DNA from: Shewanella algae
GTDB taxonomy: Bacteria > Pseudomonadota > Gammaproteobacteria > Enterobacterales > Shewanellaceae
Assembly: GCF_009183365.2 (NCBI RefSeq)
Contig: NZ_CP068230.1
Span: 3,067,001 to 3,131,000, forward strand
Length of the DNA stretch: 64,000 nucleotides
Direction of reading: 5' to 3'
Shown here: one piece after another, positions 44,212 to 52,484 of the stretch
Layout of the letters: each line of letters starts with the position of its first letter
Numbering within the stretch: position 1 is the stretch's first letter
Translations under genes and position numbers: made by a program
Notes under the pieces: model-generated
What the model was told of the DNA's origin: nothing
Database searches by the model: none
The model's input: the letters and a program-made list of their open reading frames with translations, nothing else

Positions 44212-45558
44212 TTAAGCACAATTTTCCCGCTCTTGTGGGACAGATGGATATTCCGCCGGCGGGTTGCGCTCAAGGTATTCAAACAAGCCCGACTGCATAC
44301 TGACATTCCAAAAACGCCCCGCCAGAGACAACTTCAAGGCCGTTTGACTGACCTCGGCCAAACCATGGCTTTGCCAACGTAAAAACAGCGGCATCAAGTG
44401 ACTGACCAGACTGTCAGGCAGGAGAGAAAATGCCAGGGAGCCTGAGTCCAGAGCACCTTTAATCGTGCCGGCAAATCCTTTGGACACAGGCGCTGTAATA
44501 TGGGCCGGTGGCCGGATCCCTAGCTTCAGCGCCTGCTGCCAGGCCGAAAGCTCACGGCCATACATGATGCCATACCCGAGAATGTTACCGCCGGCACCGG
44601 CACCAAAGGGAATGATCTCGGCGCCGGCTTTGGCCATATGGTTATAGCGGCTGCGTTCTCTGGCATCTCTGCGCCAATGGTTACAGGACAAAGCTTGCCA
44701 GGCGCCAGCTTCAAGAGTCTTGGCACCATAAGCGTACATCCGCGCGCGCGTAGCACTGTCAGCACGCGGTGCTTCAACCTCACTCTGCTGCTGGCGCTGA
44801 ATACGGCTGCCACTCAAGGTTATCAGCTGATACAGATCCACTCCGTGAATGCCGCTTTCAATCACGTCGGCAATATCCTGCTGCCACACCCGCTCATCTT
44901 GCCAGGGCAAGCCAAAGATAAGATCGGCAATAACAGGTGCATCATTTCGGCGGCTGAGTTGCTGTAAACGCTCTATGACCTTTTCCCTCGAGTCCAGACG
45001 CCCCGCGGCAAGGCGCACCTGGGTATCAAAGCTCTGCACCCCGAATGAAAAGCGATTAACCCCACCATTGAGTGCCGCCTGCCATTTATCGTCGCCAAAA
45101 CCGTTGAGACGCCCCTCCAGGGTGATTTCCACATCATCACTCAAAGGGAAATCAGTCAGTGAACGCAGCAGAAGTGCGATTTGGCTGGCCGTCATGTCGC
45201 TCGGCGTGCCGCCACCTATGTAGACGGCCTGGAAAGGCCTGCTTTGCACCAGTGGATTTTGGCCGGCGCGGCGCAGCTCAGTGCTCAAGGCTTCAACATA
45301 ATCGGCTATTCTTTGCGGCTTGGCGCCATTTTCAAAAAAGTTACAGAAACTACAGCGTTTTCGGCAAAAAGGGATGTGCAGATAAAGAGCACGCTGGCTG
45401 CTGGTCGAGGTTTGTTGCCAAAGCTCGTGCCATTGGCCGGCATCGAGCTGAGCTTCAACTCTGACTCCGCCATGGGAATGGGGCGCACGTTTTGGGCTAA
45501 AAGCAAACAGTAAGGGGGATGGGCTGGCAATCCCCGTCATCGAAGGAGTGAAAATCAT
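44212..45558 (-). CDS. hutW: Radical SAM heme-degradation protein HutW/ChuW family
   Basis: A 448-residue radical SAM protein related to HemN/HemW. Cys65, Cys69 and Cys72 (HIPFCRKRCSFCNFF) hold the 4Fe-4S cluster, followed by YIGGGTPSDM (SAM site) and FSFGVQSFD. The C-terminal AGAGGNILGYGIMYGRELSAW is typical of ChuW/HutW, whose E. coli relative opens heme anaerobically as a methyltransferase. A near-perfect Fur box lies 28 bp upstream, so it is iron-repressed. Its usual partners hutX and hutZ are not adjacent; the left neighbour is sdaA on the other strand. An ATG at 45540 is an alternative start; neither has a good ribosome site. Confidence 0.88.
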   Translation of the reverse strand: MIFTPSMTGIASPSPLLFAFSPKRAPHSHGGVRVEAQLDAGQWHELWQQTSTSSQRALYLHIPFCRKRCSFCNFFENGAKPQRIADYVEALSTELRRAGQNPLVQSRPFQAVYIGGGTPSDMTASQIALLLRSLTDFPLSDDVEITLEGRLNGFGDDKWQAALNGGVNRFSFGVQSFDTQVRLAAGRLDSREKVIERLQQLSRRNDAPVIADLIFGLPWQDERVWQQDIADVIESGIHGVDLYQLITLSGSRIQRQQQSEVEAPRADSATRARMYAYGAKTLEAGAWQALSCNHWRRDARERSRYNHMAKAGAEIIPFGAGAGGNILGYGIMYGRELSAWQQALKLGIRPPAHITAPVSKGFAGTIKGALDSGSLAFSLLPDSLVSHLMPLFLRWQSHGLAEVSQTALKLSLAGRFWNVSMQSGLFEYLERNPPAEYPSVPQERENCA

Positions 45559-45585
45559 CGGAAAGTCCGTTGAACGACAGACTTA

Positions 45586-45604
45586 AATGATAATAACTAT
45601 CATT
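45586..45604. promoter_or_regulatory. Fur box upstream of hutW
   Basis: AATGATAATAACTATCATT has perfect 7-bp arms (AATGATA/TATCATT) and follows the GATAATGATAATCATTATC pattern closely. ACCATTATTTTGATTC next to it extends the AT-rich repeat. Confidence 0.85.
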
Positions 45605-45733
45605 ACCATTATTTTGATTCAGATCAACAGACTGTGAAGCGGCTCCTGAAATTTACCCAAGAGCTTAGTGAGAACGTCAAATAATCCCCAAGGTGCAATG
45701 ATCGCAGTTAACTCTCCAACCTTGTAACTGCAT

Positions 45734-45763
45734 AAAAAACCGCCCAACTTGTGGACGGTTTTG
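45734..45763 (-). terminator. cysB terminator
   Basis: On the minus strand AAAACCGTCC-ACAAGTT-GGGCGGTTTTTTATG, a stem with one mismatch and a good T-tract 14 bp after the cysB stop. Confidence 0.85.
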
Positions 45764-45776
45764 TTCAGCAGTAGTC

Positions 45777-46751
45777 TCAGCGCAGCGGCAGTTCGACATC
45801 GGCGAACATCTGCTCTATCAACTGCGCATCACGCAATGCAACCGCCTTTTCCACCACATCCCTTGTCAGGTGCGGCGCAAATCGTTCAATAAAGTCATAC
45901 ATATAACTACGCAGGAAGCTGCCCTTTCTAAAGCCTATCTTAGTGGTACTGTGGGCAAACAGATGACTGGCGTCTATAGCCACCAGATCCTTGTCGATAA
46001 CAGGATCAATCGCCATGGAAGCTATCACACCAACCCCGAGACCCAATCTGACATAAGTCTTGAGCACATCGGCACTGGTGGCGCTGAAGACGACTCTGGG
46101 CTCAAGTCCGGCACCATGGAAACCACGCTCAATTTCCGAGGCTTTATCAAAACCGAACACATAAGTGACCAAGGGGAAGCGCGCCAGCTCTTCAATGCTG
46201 ATCTGACTACGGCTGGCCAGAGGGTGATCTCTGGATACCACCACAGAACGATTCCAGTGGTAACAAGGCAACATAATCAGGTCGGAATAGAGATGCATCG
46301 CCTCGGTGGCGATGGCAAAATCGGCGTCCCCGCGAGCAGCCGCTTCACTTATCTGCGATGGCGTGCCCTGATGCATATGCAGATTTACCTTGGGATAACG
46401 TTCAATAAACTGGCGGATAATTTGCGGCAAAGCATAGCGGGCCTGAGTATCTGTGGTGGCAATATTCAGTTCCCCCTGATCCGGCTTGGTGTACTCTTCG
46501 GCCACTTTCTTGATACTTTCGACTTTACCGAGAATATCATTGGCGATTTTGATGACCTGCTCGCCGGCCGGTGTCACATGGGTCAAGTGTTTACCGCTGC
46601 GACCGAAGATCTGGATCCCCAGTTCATCTTCCAGCATGCGTACCTGCTTACTGATCCCTGGCTGAGAGGTATAAAGGTTTTCGGCGGTAGCGGAAACATT
46701 GAGGTTGTGATTGACCACTTCTGCAATATATCTGAGCTGTTGCAGTTTCAT
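45777..46751 (-). CDS. cysB: LysR-type transcriptional regulator CysB
   Basis: A 324-residue activator of sulfate assimilation and cysteine synthesis that responds to N-acetylserine. I chose the ATG at 46751 (MKLQQLRYIAEVVNHNLNVSATAE), with AAGGA upstream; an ATG at 46778 would add nine residues. The N-terminal helix-turn-helix contains LYTSQPGISKQVRMLEDELG. The effector domain has NIATTDTQARYALP, HMHQGTPSQISEAAARGDADFAIATE and ATSADVLKTYVRLGLGVGVIA, as in E. coli CysB (324 residues). A 5-bp palindrome of LysR type sits 65 bp upstream. Confidence 0.97.
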   Translation of the reverse strand: MKLQQLRYIAEVVNHNLNVSATAENLYTSQPGISKQVRMLEDELGIQIFGRSGKHLTHVTPAGEQVIKIANDILGKVESIKKVAEEYTKPDQGELNIATTDTQARYALPQIIRQFIERYPKVNLHMHQGTPSQISEAAARGDADFAIATEAMHLYSDLIMLPCYHWNRSVVVSRDHPLASRSQISIEELARFPLVTYVFGFDKASEIERGFHGAGLEPRVVFSATSADVLKTYVRLGLGVGVIASMAIDPVIDKDLVAIDASHLFAHSTTKIGFRKGSFLRSYMYDFIERFAPHLTRDVVEKAVALRDAQLIEQMFADVELPLR

Positions 46752-46815
46752 CTTTAGATCCTTGAATTTCTGCTCCATTCAGGAGCAGAATTTGAATGTT
46801 GTAATGCCGGACATC

Positions 46816-46832
46816 TATAATCAATGGTTATA
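46816..46832. promoter_or_regulatory. LysR-type palindrome, possible CysB autoregulation site
   Basis: TATAATCAATGGTTATA has 5-bp arms separated by 7 bp and contains a T-N11-A core. It lies between cysB and the divergent gene at 46,980. Assignment to CysB is inferred from position. Confidence 0.35.
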
Positions 46833-46979
46833 GTATAAAGCAATAACTAAATCAAACAGGAATATAGCCACGAATGCGAACTATCTTCAGGACAGATACC
46901 TCATGCTGGACTAAGATAACTAGGCTAGTTTATTGATTTATTGTAGCATTAACAGAATTATAAAATTTACGGAAAGGCT

Positions 46980-47759
46980 ATGGCATTTACTCTTGTACTG
47001 GTGCTGATTGGCGCGCTTCTTCTGCTGGTGATCGGCATCAATGTTATTCAGCAACAAAAAGAGCGAGCCGAGGCCGAACGTCGTACCGAGCTGGCTCGCC
47101 AACGGGCTATTTTGGACGAAACCGAAGAAGTCCTCTCCAATACCGGCATGTTCCCTTGCTCTTCACAAATGGTTTTGGTGCTCTACAAGCGTATTCAGGA
47201 TGCGGCAAGAATCGCCGTTACCCTGAGCAAAGCCAATCAGAAAGGGGATTATGAGCGGCGGCTGACTGATCTTGAGGCGCTGATCAACAATCTGCAAAGC
47301 AGCGGCCCTCAAACACCGGCCATCGAAAACTTTCGCCTGCCTGACAACGATCGTCAGGTATTGGTGCTGGTACAGACCTTGAAAAAGCTCAAGGCGATTT
47401 TGCGCGCCGAGCATAACAAGGGCAAAGTCGATCCCACAGTATTTGCCGCTGAAGAAGGACGCATTGACAGCCTGCAACTCAGGATCAATGTGGAGAGCAT
47501 GCTGTCACGCGCCCGCGCCGCCAGTTACATGAAACAATACGGCTCATCGAGGCAGATGGTCACCAAGGCACTCAGTACCCTGCATACCATCAAGGCACAA
47601 ACTCCGAATGATCCCTTTATTGCCCGAAAAGTGGATGAAGCCAAGCAACTGCTCGATGAAATCATGGGCGCGCAAAAAATGGCTCAGCCCAGCGCCCCCA
47701 AACAGAAAAATGATGAAGATGATATCGATGTATTGTTCCAGCCTAAGAAGAAGTGGTAA
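46980..47759 (+). CDS. Membrane-anchored protein of unknown function
   Basis: A 259-residue protein that I do not recognise. It opens with one strong membrane helix (AFTLVLVLIGALLLLVIGINVI), then a charged helical stalk (QQQKERAEAERRTELARQRAILDETEEVLSN), and a helical body that includes VLSN-x-GMFPCSSQMVLVLYKRIQDAARIA and YMKQYGSSRQMVTKALSTLHTIKAQTPNDPFIARKVDEAKQLLDEI. The tail is acidic then basic (NDEDDIDVLFQPKKKW). The single N-terminal helix and stalk suggest an inner-membrane scaffold facing the cytoplasm. GGAAAGG precedes the ATG. Divergent from cysB, followed by its own terminator. Confidence 0.75.
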   Translation: MAFTLVLVLIGALLLLVIGINVIQQQKERAEAERRTELARQRAILDETEEVLSNTGMFPCSSQMVLVLYKRIQDAARIAVTLSKANQKGDYERRLTDLEALINNLQSSGPQTPAIENFRLPDNDRQVLVLVQTLKKLKAILRAEHNKGKVDPTVFAAEEGRIDSLQLRINVESMLSRARAASYMKQYGSSRQMVTKALSTLHTIKAQTPNDPFIARKVDEAKQLLDEIMGAQKMAQPSAPKQKNDEDDIDVLFQPKKKW

Positions 47760-47800
47760 GCCGTCAACTTGAGCTTAAGCTACTACCGGTAAACTCCAAT

Positions 47801-47825
47801 AAAAAGCACCTCTTGGGTGCTTTTT
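47801..47825 (+). terminator. Terminator after the membrane-anchored gene
   Basis: AAAAAGCACC-TCTT-GGGTGCTTTTT with an A-tract and T-tract, 41 bp after the stop. Confidence 0.88.
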
Positions 47826-47978
47826 ATTGCTGCTGTCGGTTTTGCCTAGCCAAGTGAACTCTACCAGCCAAGTAACTCATCCCCAAAGATCTCTCAGCCA
47901 ATTCTATCTCGATTAATCTATTCCGAATAATCCAGGCTGCCGATACTGCCATTTAGGGTCAACTTACACTTTCACAAA

Positions 47979-48010
47979 CAATAACGCCCTGCAATTGCAG
48001 GGCGTTATTG
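47979..48010 (-). terminator. topA terminator (32-bp perfect palindrome)
   Basis: Arms CAATAACGCCCTGCAA / TTGCAGGGCGTTATTG form a 16-bp perfect inverted repeat with no spacer, 20 bp after the topA stop. The minus strand continues TTTGTG. It may serve both strands. Confidence 0.75.
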
Positions 48011-48030
48011 GCTCAAGTATTCAGTTGAGC

Positions 48031-50670
48031 TTAGCTCTTGGCTTTCTTTTTCTTGCTGTTTTCAGCAAACCACTTGCCATCGCGATAGTGGGCGACCCAG
48101 CCGGTTGCCTTACCATCAACTTCGCTGGCCACGTACTGCTCTTTAGTCTTGCGGCTGAACTTCACCAGAGTCGGATTACCTTCATCATCTTTCACCGGCG
48201 CATCGGCCAGGAACTGATATTTGGGCCACAGCAACTCGCGGTACTCCACCAGCTCGGAGACCAGTGGTGCCCGAGTTTCACGGGATCTCGGGAACGTGCT
48301 GGCGGCCAGGAAGATACCCGAGGCACCATCACGCAAGACGAAATGAGCGTCTGACTTGCTGCACTTGAGCTCGGGTAATGGAATAGGATCTTCCTTGGGT
48401 GGCGCCACTTCGCCATTCTTGAGCAGTTTACGGGTGTTCTTGCACTCGCTGTTGGTGCAGCCAAAATACTTACCGAAACGGCCGTTCTTCAGCTCCATAT
48501 CGCTGCCACAGCGGTCACATTCAATGACCGGGCCTTCGTAACCTTTAAGCTTGAACTGTCCCTTCTCGACTTCATATCCAGGACAGGCAGGATTGTTACC
48601 GCAAACATGCAATTTGCGGGTTTCATCCAACAGGTAGCTGTCCATGGCTGTGCCACAGATACCACAGCGATGCTTGGCCCTGAGCGCCTCGGTTTCGGCA
48701 TCTTCGCTCTCGCTGATCGCTTCTTCACCCGGAGTCAGGTTCAGCGTGGTCTTACAACGCTCTTTGGGTGGCAGCTCATAACCGGAACATCCTAGGAACA
48801 CGCCTGTAGTACCTGTGCGTATTCCCATGGGGCGCCCACAAGTCGGACAGGCTATGTCTGTCAGCACCATCTGGTTGGGGCGCATACCGCCCTCTTCCGG
48901 TGGTAGCTCGGCATGTTGCAACTGCTTGGTGAAGTCTTTGTAGAAGCCATCAAGCACCTGTTTCCAGTCGAGTTGCCCCTGAGCAACGTTATCCAGGGTC
49001 TGCTCCATTCCGGCGGTAAAGTCATAGTTCATCAGGTTGGCAAAGTTTTCCACCAGACGTTCACTGACAATTTCCCCCATCTTCTCGGCGTAGAAACGGC
49101 GGTTTTCCACCTTCACATAGCCCCGATCCTGGATGGTGGAAATAATAGTGGCATAAGTGGAAGGGCGACCTATGCCGCGCTTTTCCAATTCTTTAACCAG
49201 AGAGGCTTCGCTGTAGCGCGCCGGTGGCTTGGTAAAGTGCTGTTTGGGATCCAGTTGTTTCAGATCCAGTTTATCGCCCTCGGCCAAATATGGCAGGGTG
49301 ACTTCATCTTCATTCTTGCGTTTGACCGCAGATTGTACCCGGGTCCAACCATCGAATTTCAGGGTGCGACCACTGGCCTTCAGCTCAAACTCACCGGCCT
49401 TGACCGTGAGTCGAGTGGCATCATATTGAGCCGGAGTCATCTGACAGGCAACAAACTGGCGCCAAATAAGCTCATAGAGCCTCTGAGCGTCACGCTCCAT
49501 GTCTGTCAGTGACGCGGCGTGTACAGAGACATCTGAAGGTCGAATCGCTTCGTGAGCCTCTTGCGCGCCCTCTTTGCTGCCATAACGAATAGGCGCATCC
49601 GGCAGGTACTTGTCGCCGAACTCTTTGGCAATCATGGCTCTGACGTTATCCAGCGCTTCCTGGCTCAGATTGGTAGAGTCGGTACGCATATAAGTGATAT
49701 GACCCGCCTCATAGAGACGCTGGGCCATCATCATGGTCTTCTTCACCCCAAAACCGAGACGGGTACTGGCGGCCTGCTGCAGTGTCGAGGTGATAAAGGG
49801 AGCGCTGGGCTTGCTTTGAGTGGCCTTGTCTTCGCGGCCGATCACCTCATAACTGGCTGATTGCAGCGCTGCCACAGCGGCCAGCGCCTGGGCTTGGTTG
49901 ACCGGCTCAAATGCCTTGCCGTTTTGCTTGACCACTTGCATGGTCAGAGCATCATCGGTAGCAGTCGCCAACTGAGCGTGCAGATCCCAGAACTCTTCAG
50001 GCACGAAGGCTTTAATTTCGGCTTCCCGCTCAACCACCAAACGCACGGCTACCGACTGAACCCGTCCGGCGGAGAGGCCTCTGGCAACCTTTTTCCACAG
50101 CAGCGGCGAAACCATAAAGCCCACTACCCGATCGAGGAAACGTCGAGCCTGCTGAGCGTTGACCATATTGTTGTCGAGATCGCTGGGTTTGCTGAAAGCA
50201 TCCTGGATGGCACTCTTGGTGATCTCGTTGAACACCACCCGCTTATAACGGGAATTGTCGCCGCCTATCACCTGCTGCAGATGCCACGCAATCGCTTCCC
50301 CTTCTCTATCCAAATCCGTCGCGAGATAGATTTCATCGGCGGAATCGGCCAGCGCTTGCAGTTCTTTTACCACCTTCTCCTTACCAGGCAGAATTTGGTA
50401 GTTGGCTTTCCAGCCGTGCTCAGGATCAACCCCCATACGGGCAACCAGAGCCTTTTTCTCTTTCACCTTCTTGTACTTGGCCTTTTCTTCAGGCGACATC
50501 TTACGCACTTCGGCTGCGCTTTTTGCCTTGCCGTTGGCGTCGGCGGAGGAGGAAGTCGGCAAGTCACGTATGTGACCCACACTCGACTTAACGATGAATT
50601 CTTTACCAAGATATTTGTTGATAGTCTTGGCTTTGGCCGGCGATTCGACAATAACTAGCGATTTACCCAT
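48031..50670 (-). CDS. topA: DNA topoisomerase I
   Basis: An 879-residue type IA topoisomerase that relaxes negative supercoils. I start at the ATG at 50670 (MGKSLVIVESPAKAKTINKYLG), the conserved TOPRIM start; the frame runs 16 codons further upstream to 50718 without support. The catalytic Tyr is in GHITYMRTDSTNLS (about 325). Three C-terminal zinc ribbons follow (CPTC...CSGY...C, CGIC...CGNNPAC, CDRC...CTNSEC), then a last cysteine-poor ribbon-like domain (CSKSDAHFVLRDGASGIFLAASTFPRSRE) and a basic tail. Length is near E. coli TopA (865). Confidence 0.97.
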   Translation of the reverse strand: MGKSLVIVESPAKAKTINKYLGKEFIVKSSVGHIRDLPTSSSADANGKAKSAAEVRKMSPEEKAKYKKVKEKKALVARMGVDPEHGWKANYQILPGKEKVVKELQALADSADEIYLATDLDREGEAIAWHLQQVIGGDNSRYKRVVFNEITKSAIQDAFSKPSDLDNNMVNAQQARRFLDRVVGFMVSPLLWKKVARGLSAGRVQSVAVRLVVEREAEIKAFVPEEFWDLHAQLATATDDALTMQVVKQNGKAFEPVNQAQALAAVAALQSASYEVIGREDKATQSKPSAPFITSTLQQAASTRLGFGVKKTMMMAQRLYEAGHITYMRTDSTNLSQEALDNVRAMIAKEFGDKYLPDAPIRYGSKEGAQEAHEAIRPSDVSVHAASLTDMERDAQRLYELIWRQFVACQMTPAQYDATRLTVKAGEFELKASGRTLKFDGWTRVQSAVKRKNEDEVTLPYLAEGDKLDLKQLDPKQHFTKPPARYSEASLVKELEKRGIGRPSTYATIISTIQDRGYVKVENRRFYAEKMGEIVSERLVENFANLMNYDFTAGMEQTLDNVAQGQLDWKQVLDGFYKDFTKQLQHAELPPEEGGMRPNQMVLTDIACPTCGRPMGIRTGTTGVFLGCSGYELPPKERCKTTLNLTPGEEAISESEDAETEALRAKHRCGICGTAMDSYLLDETRKLHVCGNNPACPGYEVEKGQFKLKGYEGPVIECDRCGSDMELKNGRFGKYFGCTNSECKNTRKLLKNGEVAPPKEDPIPLPELKCSKSDAHFVLRDGASGIFLAASTFPRSRETRAPLVSELVEYRELLWPKYQFLADAPVKDDEGNPTLVKFSRKTKEQYVASEVDGKATGWVAHYRDGKWFAENSKKKKAKS

Positions 50671-51006
50671 AGTGTGATTTGCGCCAAACGATCTCAGAAC
50701 GGTGAAAATTGGCACCATATATAGAGGGTTGTCCTCGGACTTTCAAGTTAATCCCTCTTTTATGTGTACCGGCGACTCAATTTTTAAGCAGGGTTAAAAA
50801 TTTGTACAAAATAATATTGCGTAATTAAAAACTAATATTTCATTATTTCACTGCAAGCAAGTAATAGTTATGCATTTGTGATGAAAAAGCACTTTTGCCA
50901 CCCTGTGGGGCGACTTGTTAAGCCTAGGAGCTCAAGTATACTGGGGCCAGTCCAGGGCCTGGATTGGGCCCCTATAACAACCTCAAATACCCCAAAAGGA
51001 CAAGCA
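50671..51006. other. Divergent topA/astB intergenic region
   Basis: A 336-bp gap. The middle (50760-50880) is AT-rich and likely holds both promoters. A GC-rich nested hairpin at 50943-50972 lies in the astB leader. The ORF that continues astB upstream through here (from 50878) runs across that hairpin and is not typical of AstB. No other gene is seen. Confidence 0.45.
50943..50972 (+). promoter_or_regulatory. GC-rich leader hairpin upstream of astB
   Basis: GGGGCC (50943-50948) pairs with GGCCCC (50967-50972), and inside it TCCAG pairs with CTGGA. The stem ends 34 bp before the astB ATG, leaving its ribosome site free. It could be a terminator relic or a control element. Confidence 0.4.
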
Positions 51007-52341
51007 ATGAAGCATTTTGAAGCGAATTTTGACGGATTGGTGGGACCCACCCACAACTATGCTGGCCTGTCGTTCGGCAATGTCGCCTCCCTGAACAATG
51101 CCGCCCAGGCAGCCAACCCCAAGGCTGCGGCCAAGCAGGGATTGCAAAAAGCCAAGGCGCTGGCCGACATGGGGATGATCCAGGGCATGCTGGCACCGCA
51201 AGAACGCCCCGATCTGCATACGCTGCGAAGGATAGGTTTTAGCGGTACCGATAAAGAAGTACTGCAGAAGGCCGCCGAGCAGGCACCGGCGGTTCTGAGA
51301 GCCTGTTGCAGCGCCTCCAGCATGTGGACCGCCAATGCAGCAACCGTATCCCCGAGCGCCGATACCCATGATGGCCGCGTGCACTTTACCCCGGCCAACC
51401 TGGTGGATAAATTGCATCGCTCAATCGAGCCGCAAACCACAGGTAACATTCTCAAAGCCATTTTCAGTGACAGTCGCTATTTTGTACACCACCAGCACCT
51501 GCCGGAACACAGCAGTTTTGGTGATGAAGGCGCTGCCAACCACACCCGCCTGTGTCAGGAATATGGTCATGCCGGAGTCGAAGTCTTTGTTTACGGTCAG
51601 GAAGCTACCAATCCTCAGGCCATAAAACCGAAGAAGTTTCCCGCCAGACAAACGCTGGAAGCCTCACAGGCTATCGCCCGCTTACATCGTCTTGATGAAG
51701 ACAATACTGTCTTTATTCAACAAAATCCTGAGGTGATAGATCAAGGCGTATTCCACAATGATGTGATTGCTGTCGGTAACCGCAATGTGCTTTTCCATCA
51801 CGAGCAAGCCTTTGTTGATACCAAGGCCAAGCTGGCAGAGATCCGAGCCAAGCTGGAAGGTGATCTCCATTTCATTGAAGTACCGACCGCCAAAGTCAGT
51901 ATTCAGGATGCGGTCAAATCTTACCTGTTCAACACTCAACTTTTGAGTATGAGTGATGGCAAAATGGTCATCATAGCGCCAACCGATTGTGCCGAGAACC
52001 CTGCGGTAAAAGCCTACCTCGATGAACTGCTGACTCTGGATACTCCGATTCAGAAAGTTGAATACTTTGATGTTAAACAAAGCATGCAAAACGGTGGTGG
52101 CCCGGCTTGCCTTCGCCTGAGGGTCGCCATGAATGATGCCGAGTTGGCAGCCATCAATCAGCATGTACTGCTCGACGATAGCCTGTTTCCTCGCCTCAAC
52201 GCCTGGGTGGACAAACACTACCGCGACCGCTTGTTACCCGCAGACTTGGCCGACCCACAATTGATAGTCGAGTCTCGCACCGCGCTGGATGAACTGACCC
52301 AGATAATGAAGCTCGGTAGTGTCTATCAGTTTCAGAGATAG
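51007..52341 (+). CDS. astB: N-succinylarginine dihydrolase
   Basis: A 444-residue enzyme of the arginine succinyltransferase (AST) pathway; it hydrolyses N-succinylarginine to N-succinylornithine, ammonia and CO2. I start at the ATG at 51007, with AAGGA eight bases before it. DGLVGPTHNYAGLSFGN, LRACCSASSMWTANAATVSPSADT, HFTPANLVDKLHRSIE and EHSSFGDEGAANHTR are family landmarks. The nucleophile cysteine is in GGGPACLRLRVAM. The other ast genes are not adjacent. A good terminator follows. Confidence 0.96.
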   Translation: MKHFEANFDGLVGPTHNYAGLSFGNVASLNNAAQAANPKAAAKQGLQKAKALADMGMIQGMLAPQERPDLHTLRRIGFSGTDKEVLQKAAEQAPAVLRACCSASSMWTANAATVSPSADTHDGRVHFTPANLVDKLHRSIEPQTTGNILKAIFSDSRYFVHHQHLPEHSSFGDEGAANHTRLCQEYGHAGVEVFVYGQEATNPQAIKPKKFPARQTLEASQAIARLHRLDEDNTVFIQQNPEVIDQGVFHNDVIAVGNRNVLFHHEQAFVDTKAKLAEIRAKLEGDLHFIEVPTAKVSIQDAVKSYLFNTQLLSMSDGKMVIIAPTDCAENPAVKAYLDELLTLDTPIQKVEYFDVKQSMQNGGGPACLRLRVAMNDAELAAINQHVLLDDSLFPRLNAWVDKHYRDRLLPADLADPQLIVESRTALDELTQIMKLGSVYQFQR

Positions 52342-52355
52342 GCAACTTCTTAATG

Positions 52356-52385
52356 AAAAGACCACTCAAATGAGTGGTCTTTTTG
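52356..52385 (+). terminator. astB terminator
   Basis: AAAAGACCACTC-AAAT-GAGTGGTCTTTT, a 12-bp stem including the A/T tracts, 14 bp after the stop. Confidence 0.88.
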
Positions 52386-52443
52386 TAGATAGCGCGTATT
52401 TCAAGTCGTTATAAACCAATCGATATGTACAAACACTCTTGAT

Positions 52444-52467
52444 AAAAAAGGCGCCGATGGCGCCTTT
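52444..52467 (-). terminator. Terminator of the Ig-like lipoprotein gene
   Basis: On the minus strand AAAAGGCGCC-ATC-GGCGCCTTTTTTATC, located 17 bp after the stop. Confidence 0.9.
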
Positions 52468-52484
52468 TGGGTCACTTGATTTTA

